From the NCBI RefSeq assembly GCF_001619985.1, contig NW_017264196.1, positions 1,612,001 to 1,676,000 on the forward strand: 64,000 nucleotides of DNA. Reading direction: 5' to 3'. Below the pieces are notes generated by a model. The model was given only the letters and a program-made list of their open reading frames with translations, did no database searches and was not told the origin of the DNA. Shown here in pieces: positions 44,370 through 54,063 of this stretch (position 1 is its first letter; the number at the start of each line of letters is the position of its first letter). Source of the stretch: Xylona heveae TC161. Lineage: Eukaryota; Ascomycota; Xylonomycetes; Xylonales; Xylonaceae. The translations under genes were made by a program, and so were the position numbers.

Positions 44370-45920
44370 TTAATATCCAAAGCTGCCCGAGTTCCTATAA
44401 GATAGTAGTACTCTATCCTTTTTGCGCCGTGTTTCAAAAGCGTTCCATTGCTCGCAAAGATCCCCATCCCAAGTGCTACCGCCGCTAACACGGAATTCTT
44501 CCAGCTTAGGCATCAGATCTCTGAGGCGCTGAAAAGCATCATCGATTGTCATGGAAGTCTCCGCTGAACTGAGCTGGAACCTCCATACCGTGTCGAGAAA
44601 TAGTTTCTCCATATTGGCCCAGGTAGGATTGTCGCCGACCAGGATTTCCGCGATTGATATGTTGCCGGAGAGGTCGCAATGACGCAAGTATCTGCAATGC
44701 ATGCCTAGCATCTGAACTGTCTTGTGGGTTAAGCTGGCAGTACAGAGAGGAAGGACAAACTTTTTCAAAAGTGGTAAAGCAGAAATGACGGCTTGCATAT
44801 CCTCGTCTGTGAAGTCGATGCCTTCTAGTTCTGCTTCGGCTCCCGTTTCTATGGCTAGAACTGTCAAAAACTTGCACTTTTCCGCGATATCGAACAACTG
44901 TTGTTGATATACATAGTGACACCCGGATTGTAGAACCATGCGGCACTCCCTCAATCGCGGAAACCTCGCAAGATGACAGAACTGAAATTCACCTGGCGCT
45001 AGCACCTGCACATTCAACTCTTCAAGTGAAGGGACTCTTCCGCATAACTTCTTGAATGATTCAGTCGAAATCGAGATTTTCAAACCTCGCAGGTGTTTGA
45101 AATTGGGTCCAGGCTCTGCAAGCGCTTCCTCCATCCAATGGCCGGGCACCTCACCGAGGCCAAGAATTTCAAGACCAGGTCTCTTGGCGAGATGGACCAC
45201 GACATCGCGCGTGACAGCCTTTTCAAGCTCGGAACGCAATTGTAAGTCAGTTATGGATGGTGTTGACTCGAGAAATCGTAGAAGTCCATCGCTGCTTATG
45301 CCATCGCGAAAATTCTCTATCATTACCTTTCTGATTCTGGGACATTTGCGCTGCGGATTTATTAGAATTATCATACTCAAAAATAAGCCACTGGGCCGTA
45401 CCTGAAGCATTTCGAGAAATCGATCGCTGAGGGAGCCACCATAGAAAGTGAGTTGTATGAGTCGAGGCTGAAGAAGATTCTCCATATCCCGCTCAACCTC
45501 ACCAACAAAGGCATCGAAACACAGATACCTTAATCGAGGGAAATGCACTCTGTTTAATATCTGCTGATACGTTGTAATCTGTAGATTTTTACCCTCCTCT
45601 TTACGTGTTTCCCAGATGAAATTGACCATCTCAAGCCTTTGCACATGCTTGGCATACCATTGCAGGCGTTTATTGTTGTGTGCCGTGGATAGGAGGTGCT
45701 CAACTCGTGCATTTCTTTGCTTTTGTTCTCCTCCCCTCCAGTGAACTGGATAATTCTTGTATCCCACCTCTCGCCAAAGAAACTGAGCGGCTTCCCCAAA
45801 CCAAACAGAATTGACCCGAATACAAGAATTCAACGATGGATAGTCTTCATCGCCTCGTAGAAAGCTAAATATCTCTGCCAGAATCTCTGGGAGTCGAAGA
45901 GCTTTCTCTTGTGCAGACAT
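44370..45920 (-). CDS. F-box protein with leucine-rich repeats
   Basis: The F-box lies at residues 8-50 (LRLPEILAEIFSFLRGDEDYP...VNSVWFGEAAQFLWREV), the part that binds Skp1 in SCF ubiquitin ligases. The rest has irregular leucine-rich repeats (e.g. KRPGLEILGLGEVPGHWMEE, LPLLKKFVLPLCTASLTHKT). The intron 45351-45401 (GTACGG donor, CCGCAG acceptor, phase 0) is 51 bp, a multiple of three with no in-frame stop, so the unspliced frame stays open. Spliced length is 499 residues. F-box/LRR families are large and fast evolving in filamentous fungi; the target cannot be read from sequence. Confidence 0.85.
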   Translation of the reverse strand: MSAQEKALRLPEILAEIFSFLRGDEDYPSLNSCIRVNSVWFGEAAQFLWREVGYKNYPVHWRGGEQKQRNARVEHLLSTAHNNKRLQWYAKHVQRLEMVNFIWETRKEEGKNLQITTYQQILNRVHFPRLRYLCFDAFVGEVERDMENLLQPRLIQLTFYGGSLSDRFLEMLQVRPSGLFLSMIILINPQRKCPRIRKVMIENFRDGISSDGLLRFLESTPSITDLQLRSELEKAVTRDVVVHLAKRPGLEILGLGEVPGHWMEEALAEPGPNFKHLRGLKISISTESFKKLCGRVPSLEELNVQVLAPGEFQFCHLARFPRLRECRMVLQSGCHYVYQQQLFDIAEKCKFLTVLAIETGAEAELEGIDFTDEDMQAVISALPLLKKFVLPLCTASLTHKTVQMLGMHCRYLRHCDLSGNISIAEILVGDNPTWANMEKLFLDTVWRFQLSSAETSMTIDDAFQRLRDLMPKLEEFRVSGGSTWDGDLCEQWNAFETRRKKDRVLLSYRNSGSFGY

Positions 45921-47196
45921 GTTGACGATATAGATCGATTATCAACCAAAGACAGCTAAGAATGAACAACGACGTGACATGTGTTTTGCTTTGAGTGCAA
46001 AAGTTCGACAGCAGAGTCCAAAACAACAGAGAAGGCAATTGAGCAGTGCTCGCTGCTAAGCACAGGAGTCAAGGGCGCGCAACTGACTCTAAACGTGGCG
46101 TGGAAAGATAACTTAAGGAACAATGAGGCAGCGAAGATGTTGATCGAAGGAGGGCAAAGGCAGAACTGCCACCAAGGATCATGAAATAAATAATGTCACC
46201 ATGAGAAAGGTGATGGTAAGGGAGATGAGTTGAGTGATCTGGATGACACGTTGTAAGTGAAGCTTTCAACAAATTTGTTTATTTGGGGTGGCTGGGAATC
46301 AAAAGCAAACAACCTATTCACGCAGACGCTGGTGAATTCACTTCCACATACATCCCCATTGGGTTGAGCTGCACAATTAAGTTCGACCCACAGGCTTTGT
46401 GTAAAAGTTTTAACCCCTCCAGCTTACGATTTCTATGCAGTACAGTCGAGATGACTGGATATGAAATAACGGTCTTAGAAAGGCAGGGAGATAGTAATGT
46501 TGATTTTTCATTAGCCATGTAATCATGTTCGATTATTCCTGTGCGACAAGTATGCAGTAGATCATCTGAGCACAATAAGCAAGTAGACGGCAATACAAAG
46601 CCAGAATCTGGTCTCACGTGCGCCACTCCTTTGTGCTCTTGTCACTGCAACTATGATAGGGAATATGCAATATCTAATTGTCTCAGCAGACATCGCACTG
46701 ACTGCAGTTCGGGATTTTTTGAAACCCTTTAACTATATCAGAGCCGGAACCGAGTTCAGATAGTTGAGCGAGGGTGCAATTCCAGGCTTTCAGCCAGTCA
46801 AAATGGCTGCCATCCCTTTCATTTTGACAGAGAGAAGCTTTGCTCGCAGTCGTCAGTTCTTTTCTGCTGAAAAACGGTCCTCGAATACGGATTGTAGGTT
46901 CAATCGGATATCATTTTGAAATATGATGACATATCCAGGCCATTTGCCTTTTGTACTCCATCCTCTGCAAATGTCCATCATGAGTAATGAGGAAAAGAAA
47001 TGTCCAAATTGTCCAGCAAATGTAGGAAAGCCTTCTGAAAGTCTCATACCTCCTTTTGGAGGTTCCACATGGCTCGTGAAGTCAATCAACTGCCACGGCC
47101 CACAATCGTCCAACAAAACGATGCAAGTTGGAGCCAAAGACAACATTTAATTCTAAATGAAAAGAAAGGAAGAAAAAGAAACCTTACGGTGAGAAG
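45921..47196. other. intergenic, no supported gene
   Basis: 1.28 kb upstream of the F-box gene and downstream of the membrane-protein gene. Minus-strand frames at 46318-46626 and 46853-47146 have mixed composition, no splice partners and no family resemblance. They may be decayed sequence. Confidence 0.35.
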
Positions 47197-48275
47197 CTAG
47201 CCAGTCGCTGTGCACATGCTCTGCCATGGTATATTTCCAAGCCCTTTGGGTATATTGATGCCGTGCGCGGTCCATGTCGCTAAACAAGTTTCGAAAGTCC
47301 AAGCAAACACTGCTTTCAACCAATGTCGTTTCCGGCCCCAAATCGCTCCTTCAACCACCGTCGCAATCCCATTCATCATGAAAAATAGGGCAATCCTCTC
47401 CAAACTTTCGGTCTTCATCATCGCTGCCAAAGGATAGATATGGAAGAGAGCCATGAGCCCAAAGGCTCCCATAACGCCCAGACTGCGTGCTAAAGGTGCG
47501 GGCAGGCCAATGCGAGCAAAACCGTGTCGGAGCGGGAAATAAGCCAGAGTCTCGCACGGTGCAGCAAAAGCATTATGCCAAGTCTCGCTCCAGAAGCCTG
47601 TCAAGCTATCGGCGAGATACAGTGGCCCAAATAATGCTGGACTATTGGGGTACCGCAGTACCAATTGCATGGAAGTCCAGATGATGTATATTGCAAGAAG
47701 CACCTCCCAGGCCAAGATCGTGGAGATTTGAGGCATGGCCTGCAGGACGAAGAACGCTACTGTATGAACTCCAAGCTGGATCGGTTCTGAGAACTTTTCA
47801 GCTTCATGTGGAACACGAACCCGATTTGGAATGAAAGACTCATAACGCAGCTCAGTCATTATTATGAGCGCATATAGTGCGTCCCCTGGTCGTGGTGAGG
47901 TCTTGTACTTTGGAGGTGCTCGTCGCCGAACAAGAATGTCCAGCATCTTCATACTTCCAATTCCGACTAATATAAACATCAATAAAACATGAGCTCAAGA
48001 GAAAATCCCCGAAAATCCTACTTACTGTAGAACCTCTGTAAACATTGCGACACCCCACAATGGAGTGGGGTGAAGTAGGAAGATGCGAATAGCGTAGCAA
48101 TCGATCCAAAGTTCAAAACTAAGAACAATGCATTATGTCTTTTAACAAGCGCATAAATCGAGAGATACATAGTGATAGCCCCTGGTAACAAAGAAAGAGT
48201 CATTCTCAAGTAATCATTCGCGACAAGTTGCAGTACCAGAGGCAGTATCTCCGGCGAAGGCGCCGTGACATTCAT
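47197..48275 (-). CDS. wax-synthase/MBOAT-like integral membrane acyltransferase
   Basis: Exon 1 (48026-48275) starts MNVTAPSPEILPLVLQLV; the intron 47967-48025 (GTAAGT donor, ATTAG acceptor) is phase 1; exon 2 is 47966-47197. The product has 339 residues with about seven hydrophobic segments. The pattern LADSLTGFWSETWHNAF is the wax synthase-like (Tri7/AtsA-type) signature, with the Trp-His pair expected at the active site; the C-terminal HGINIPKGLGNIPWQ closes the family. Such fungal proteins acetylate or acylate secondary metabolites or lipids using acyl-CoA. No biosynthetic cluster partners are near, so the substrate is unknown. An upstream in-frame extension to 48380 is less likely. Divergent from the HACL gene. 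Confidence 0.8.
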
Positions 48276-49021
48276 TTTTCTTGATTTTCGGCCTGACACA
48301 GCTAAACAAGAATTCAAACAAACAAAAAAGAATGCAAAATGAAAGAGATGTTCAAGTTGAGTATCATCAAGAATCCGCAATGCGTTACGGCCTGAGATGT
48401 TTTATGCTGGTGCTTGTGCGGCTGGCGGCTGACGGCTGACAGTTTGATAATGCCGAGGATCCGCCGAATGATGTCAAACTTAAGGAGACAGCAGCTAAGC
48501 TGTCAAAAAACAAAGACGTTACGTGGAAAGCCTCGCCATAAAGGAGAGGGATGCACTCTGAAGGTGTCGCTGGAAGATCCACCGGTGAGCAATAATAGAG
48601 CAATAAAATGGAGCTCTATATGAAAGAGGCCGAAGGTCAGCATCTGATAAGTCATAAACCGCTAGTGAGCTATCTAATCTGATACGCTCTCTTAGATAAT
48701 CAGAGCTACTCCATGTTTGACTTAGCTCGCCCCGTTGTGATCGTCAGTTCTACCACATGGCTGCAGCTCCTGGTTTTCGTGCATATTGATACTTGAAATA
48801 TTTCTTTCTTAGGATGAAGCCGCTTGACCTGTTTTCAATGTAGGATCATTATAATTGCATAATATTGTGTCTGAAGTTGTATTTTCCTTCAAATTGCTCT
48901 CACTTGCCCTATACTTGCGGATGGCGTCATTTCTCACGTGTACTCCTGAACTGCTTGAACCCCAATTCGTGTGCTCCTCATTGATCACCTCCTCCAACGC
49001 AAGAGGTCGTTGACATTCGCA
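48276..49021. promoter_or_regulatory. divergent promoter of the MBOAT-like and lyase genes
   Basis: 746 bp. A CCGAGG, the core bound by fatty-acid regulators FarA/FarB in Aspergillus, lies at 48453-48458, but this six-mer is expected by chance about once per 2 kb. No gene seen. Confidence 0.35.
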
Positions 49022-51039
49022 ATGGCAGCTCAAACTGGAGCCCAGATTATTGCTAAGACATTGCGAGATCTTGGTGTTACGGTTTTGTTTGGAATTGTCG
49101 GAATTCCAGTCGTAGAGATTGCCGAGGAAGCTATCAGCTTGGGAATCCGGTTTATTGGCTTTCGCAATGAGCAGGCCTGTAGTTATGCTGCAAGCGCATA
49201 TGGCTACCTGACTGGCAAGCCAGGTGTCTGCTTAGTTGTTGGGGGTCCAGGCGTCTTGCATGCTATGGCCGGAGTGCGTATCCTCTCTTCATTTGCCGCA
49301 TATCTTTCCATTGCGTATACCTTAATGTACTAAACTGTCTGTACAGATTGGGAATTCTCATGCCAATGCATTCCCCCTTCTTGTGCTGGCCGGCTCAAGT
49401 GAGACACATCTTCTCAGCAAAGGTGCATTTCAAGAGCTGGACGCCGTCTCTCTGCTTACACCACACACTAAGCTCGCTATTCGCCCCCCTTCTTTGGATT
49501 CAATACCTCAAGCTATGCAGAGTGCTTACAGGCGCTCTCTGTATGGCCGGCCTGGCACAAGCTTTGTGGACCTACCAGCCGATTTGATCCAGGGCACCCT
49601 CTCAAATCCGGCCGATGTCGAACCCGCGCAACTCGTCCAATCTCCACCTCCGCCGGCAGCTGACAATGCACGAATCTTCAGAATTGCACAGCTTCTCAAA
49701 TCTGCTAAGGCGCCTCTTATCATTGTCGGCAAGGGTGCAGCTTACGCTCGCGCAGAATCAGCAATCCGCGAACTTGTAAACAAAACTTCGATCCCTTTCC
49801 TCCCCACACCCATGGGCAAGGGTATTTTACCAGATTCTCATCCCGCAAATGTCGCATCCGCCCGATCTACTGCACTCAAGCACGCTGACGTGGTTCTCAT
49901 CCTGGGAGCTCGCCTGAATTGGATCCTGCACTTCGGAGAAGCTCCTAAATGGAATCCCGCCGCTCGATTCATTCAAGTCGATATCTCGGCGGAGGAAATT
50001 GGCACTAACCGGGGAGACCCAAGCCTTGGAATTGTTGGCGATGCCGGTCTCGTAACGCTTCAACTTCTCCATGCTCTTGGTGATTGGCACTTTTCCCCTT
50101 CTTCTTCTTCTTCTTCTTCTTCTTCTTCTTCTTCGCCCTTTATACTGCAACTTCAGAGCGCAAAGCAAAAGAATGAAGCAAATGCCGCTAGAAAAGCAGG
50201 CATAGCAACATTACCAATGACATATGCTCACGCGTTTGAAACCATTAAATCCGCACTTCATACGCTCTCGCCTCCGTCCGAAGGCGGTATTGTCTATGTC
50301 TCTGAAGGCGCGAACACAATGGACATTTCCCGCTCAGCATTTCCGGTTGAACATCCCCGTCTCCGCCTCGATGCAGGAACTTATGCCACCATGGGCGTTG
50401 GGCTAGGGTATGCAATTGCTGCTCATGCCGCTTACAACAATACCGAAGCTCCCGAAAATCGGAAAAAGATTGTTGCGCTTGAAGGCGATTCTGCGTTTGG
50501 GTTCTCTGCAATGGAGGTGGAGACCATGGCGCGTTATCAGATGGATATACTCATCTTTGTTGTCAACAATGGTGGGATATATCACGGAGATTCGGATACT
50601 GCGGAAGAATGGCTCTCTAGGCAGAAACATTCTACAGCTGCTCCTTCAGCAATAGCAGAAACCACAAATAGGACAACGGAACAGAATCACTACGGGGCCT
50701 CGAAAAGCGCCAATAATCTTGGCCTTCGCAGCACCAGTTTGGGCTGGGAAGTTGGATACGAGAAACTCGCCGAAGCGTGCGGCGGGAAGGGCTTTCTCGC
50801 GCGTACGCCTGAAGAACTACACACGGCCACGATCGAAGGCTATAAAGCCAAGGTACCGGTTATTGTGAATGTGATCATTGAAGCGGGGAGTGCAAAGAAA
50901 TTGGTACGTTCTCTTTCTCTGCTTTATTTTTCGTGCTCTCCGTTACTCCTCGCAATGATATTTCTCTGACCTCGTTATCTTAATATAGGAATTCGGTTGG
51001 CAGGCCAGTTCGCAGAAGAATCCATCTGCACGGTTATGA
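49022..51039 (+). CDS. 2-hydroxyacyl-CoA lyase / oxalyl-CoA decarboxylase-like, ThDP-dependent, PTS1
   Basis: Exons 49022-49273, 49347-50903 and 50989-51039 give 619 residues. Glu50 in [17 protein letters not shown] is the conserved Glu that activates thiamine diphosphate. The middle domain has [16 protein letters not shown], and the C-terminal ThDP site is [20 protein letters not shown] followed by FVVNNGGIY (GDS...NN). Residues near the middle include a 13-Ser run from a CTT repeat. The last exon adds [16 protein letters not shown]; the final ARL is a PTS1 tripeptide, so the protein is probably imported into peroxisomes by the PEX5 encoded 7 kb upstream. Family role: cleavage of 2-hydroxyacyl-CoA to an aldehyde and formyl-CoA in alpha-oxidation; oxalyl-CoA decarboxylation is the alternative. 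HACL1 (yeast PXP1) is the closest type. Confidence 0.9.
50098..50134 (+). repeat. (CTT)12 microsatellite coding for Ser
   Basis: A 37-bp trinucleotide run inside the lyase, giving 13 serines between two domains. It may vary in length between strains without shifting frame. Confidence 0.85.
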
Positions 51040-51638
51040 TCGTATTAGCAGACCGAGCGGGTAATGATACCGCTTATTCCTAATTCTATACTTGAAATTT
51101 TTGTAAACGCATCTACAGGTTTGAAATTGTCACTACGTATATTCCAATAGGAAACTCGACGTAGATAGTTGAGATGTTTTTAGTTGTGTGTCGCAGAGAC
51201 AGTTTAAATATAATTCGAAGGAGTCATATTATCTACGGTGAGCATTAGTGCTATCTATTATTCAAATGACTTGATCCAGTGGTGGTGAGGAGATTGTCAA
51301 CGAATCACCAGCTATGGAATATTATTTAGCGTGGCTTTACTGTAGATGACAGCTATTGTCACCGGATGCCCCACCACACGCCATGAGAACCCCTCTAAAG
51401 CCCCTCTACCCCTCGCGTGTCAACACCAGCTCACATTGGTTATGACGAAACTAACTAATCGGTCCCGCCCATTCCGAATTGGCTGAGCACCTATGAACCT
51501 TTTATCGTTTGTCGTCCTGACTACTGAAACAACTTTCACAACAATTTAACGAGTTCACGATAAAAGTCCAATTGCATATTCTCCAAAAAGATTATCCCTC
51601 TCCTCTTGTCGAAATTCTTCCCCCGTAACGGTTTAATA
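51040..51638. promoter_or_regulatory. RPE1 upstream region with repeated promoter module
   Basis: CCCTCGCGTGTCA at 51410-51422, AACTAACTAA at 51449-51458 and GGTCCC at 51461-51466, about 175-230 bp before the RPE1 start. The same three strings in the same order occur at 44165-44259. Confidence 0.4.
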
Positions 51639-52682
51639 ATGTCCCCCCCAGCTATTATCGCCCCTTCGATCCTCTCGGCGGACTTTGCTTCCCTCGGAGG
51701 CGCATGCTCCAAGACCATCAACGATGGCGCTGACTGGCTGCACGTCGACATCATGGACGGCCACTTTGTGCCCAATATGACCTTTGGCGCGCCGGTCGTG
51801 ACCAAGATCCGATCGCATGTGGAGCGGCCCTCTGCTCCCGGCGGCCGGGGCACATTTGACTGCCACATGATGATTGCAGAGGTATGTGGGAGCTTACTGG
51901 AACCTATTGGGACCTGAGCCTCGTCTCTTCGAATCGCATTGTTTAAGCTTCCTACGGGTTGCTTGATACTGTGGACTTTCGATATCGGACCTTATAACTT
52001 GGCATGGACACCTGGCTAATTGCGCTTTTCAACCACTAGCCCAAGAAATGGGTCAAGGACTTCAAAAAGGCCGGCTGCGATCTGTACTGCTTCCATTACG
52101 AAGCAGCCATCAATTCGACCGCTGCCGAGAACCCCGCCGACCACACCGACGAAAAGACCAGCCCGAAGGCGCTGATCAAGTATATTCATGACCAGGGCCT
52201 GCAGGCCGGCATTGCGCTCAAGCCGCAGACCAGCGTCGACGTGTTGTGGGACATTCTTGCGAATGAGAACAAGGCTGAAGTTCCGGATGTATGTTCAAAC
52301 CCCTGGTTTTCCGCTCGATTGACTTATTTCCCTATCCTCTCTTCTCCGCCTCTGATATCGCGTCGAAATAAAAAAAAACCAAAGACACGCAAAGCTAATA
52401 CATACTTCTGCCTGGACATAGATGGTTCTCATCATGACAGTAAACCCAGGCTTCGGCGGCCAGAAATTCATGGCCTCGGAGCTTCCCAAGGTCAAGGCCC
52501 TGCGGGAGAAATACCCCGATCTGAACATTGAAGTGGACGGTGGTTTGGCCGAGGGCACTATCGACCAGGCCGCGGTGGCCGGTGCCAACGTGATTGTCGC
52601 CGGCTCAGCGGTCTTCGGCGCCAAGGACCCCTCGGAAGTGATTGCCAAGCTGCGCGAGGCGGTCGACTCGCGAAGGACATAA
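51639..52682 (+). CDS. RPE1: ribulose-phosphate 3-epimerase
   Basis: Exons 51639-51881, 52040-52288 and 52422-52682, all phase 0, give 250 residues, the usual fungal length. The TIM barrel starts [16 protein letters not shown]; the metal and catalytic residues lie in [15 protein letters not shown] (His35, Asp37, Asp40), [10 protein letters not shown], and the second half [15 protein letters not shown] and [11 protein letters not shown]. The enzyme interconverts ribulose 5-phosphate and xylulose 5-phosphate in the non-oxidative pentose phosphate pathway in the cytosol. Confidence 0.96.
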
Positions 52683-53463
52683 AAACTTTATAGTCTTGTG
52701 GGAGTTTTAGAGAGGGAGTCAAGGGGGCTGCTGTACAGATCGTATACGAATAGACGTTGAGTCGATGGAAGGGCGGGACGCTTCTGTTTAGATGTTTGTA
52801 TGTCGAGTTTCACATAGTAGCGAAGAGGAAAGAAAACCGTGTAGAGGGTTGCCTGGGCGCCGTTTTGTAAATACCAATTCAGTTTCTTTTATTCTTGAAA
52901 AGATTATTCGAAAAGCATAGCGGTCTGGAGCCCTGCACGTAGAAGGGGCTATTGTGCTAGAGGCAACAGCAGTACAGCAGTAGTGACTTAATCTTGGGTC
53001 TCTGAACCTACCTACCTATATGTTTCGACAGAGGAACACGTTAGGACGGCAAAGGTTTCTACAGGTTTTGCTTGGTTCTAAACCCAATTGTGCAAAGGTA
53101 CTTGAACTCGTGAATGAGCTTTAAAAAGCAAATGAGCAGATATGTGATGTTTCTTAGAAATGTTGTTCGAAATGGGGTATCTCTCATAGGGTTAAATACA
53201 ACTAGGTCTGTCCGAAAACTATTTACATTTTAGAAGCGGGGTGATAGTGAATTATATGTGTAGGTGTGTGTATGTGTAAGTGTCTTCGTCTCAAAACGTC
53301 TCTTGAATCAATCGGCCCCAACACACTATTAACATTAAGCATTTCTTAAGAGAAAAAAAAAATGAAATGTCCTTTTTTCTTCTTCGACGCCAGGACTCAT
53401 TCTTCGATTCGTGTAACCACCGGATAAAAGGGGATTTGGCTGGAAACGTGACCATGAATGGTT
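52683..53463. other. convergent intergenic region
   Basis: 781 bp of AT-rich 3' flanks of RPE1 (+) and the GPI-type gene (-), with a short TGTG-rich stretch near 53258-53280. Nothing else is seen. Confidence 0.4.
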
Positions 53464-54063
53464 TTACATGAGCCAGAGCGCAAGGGCACCGAGCGAGGAG
53501 GCACCCAAGACGGCGTAGGCCTGGCCCTTGAGAGCAGACGCGGCGCTGGTCGGTTTGGACGAGGCATTAGCGGCGGCCGAGGAGGCAGAAGAGGTAGTCT
53601 TAGAGGCAGCCGACGATGCGGAAGAAGCGACCGAGGACGCGGAAGAAGTAGCAGACGAGGAAGCAGCGCTGGCGGCGGAAGAAGCAGACGCGGAAGAGGA
53701 GCTCAAGTGCGCCGTCTGGGGGCTGCCAAAGCCCGACTCGCTCTGAATCTTGTACGAAGTGGTCATGGAGCCGGTGGGGGCGGCAGCGGTGACGAGACCC
53801 CCCGCGGCAGAAGACGCGTCGGCGGCGGCAGTAGTCGTGAGCACCTTGCCGACGACTTGGTCGGCGGGGGCAGCGGCATTGGACAGGACGGCGGCAACGG
53901 TGCTGCTAGGAACCGCGGACGTCTCGGTAGGCAGGTCGGCGGTGATGGTGCTAATGACTCCCTCGACGTCGTTGTCAAGGCCCACGGCGGGCAAGGACAA
54001 GGCGGTGGCGGCGAGAGAGGTGGCGGAAGCCAGCAGGAAAAGGAAAGAAGTAGAGAAATGCAT
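53464..54063 (-). CDS. GPI-anchored-type Ser/Ala-rich cell-surface protein
   Basis: The start MHFSTSFLFLLASATSLAATALS at 54063 begins a clear signal peptide. The mature chain has a short Val/Thr-rich part, then from about residue 115 a run of Ala-Ser repeats (SSSASASSAASAASSS), a likely O-mannosylation region. The end (SALKGQAYAVLGASSLGALALWLM) is a hydrophobic tail after small residues, as expected for GPI attachment. Length is 199 residues, no intron. This layout is typical of small fungal wall mannoproteins; no catalytic domain is visible. Codon choice makes the opposite strand open over a long stretch, which is an artefact. Confidence 0.85.
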   Translation of the reverse strand: MHFSTSFLFLLASATSLAATALSLPAVGLDNDVEGVISTITADLPTETSAVPSSTVAAVLSNAAAPADQVVGKVLTTTAAADASSAAGGLVTAAAPTGSMTTSYKIQSESGFGSPQTAHLSSSSASASSAASAASSSATSSASSVASSASSAASKTTSSASSAAANASSKPTSAASALKGQAYAVLGASSLGALALWLM

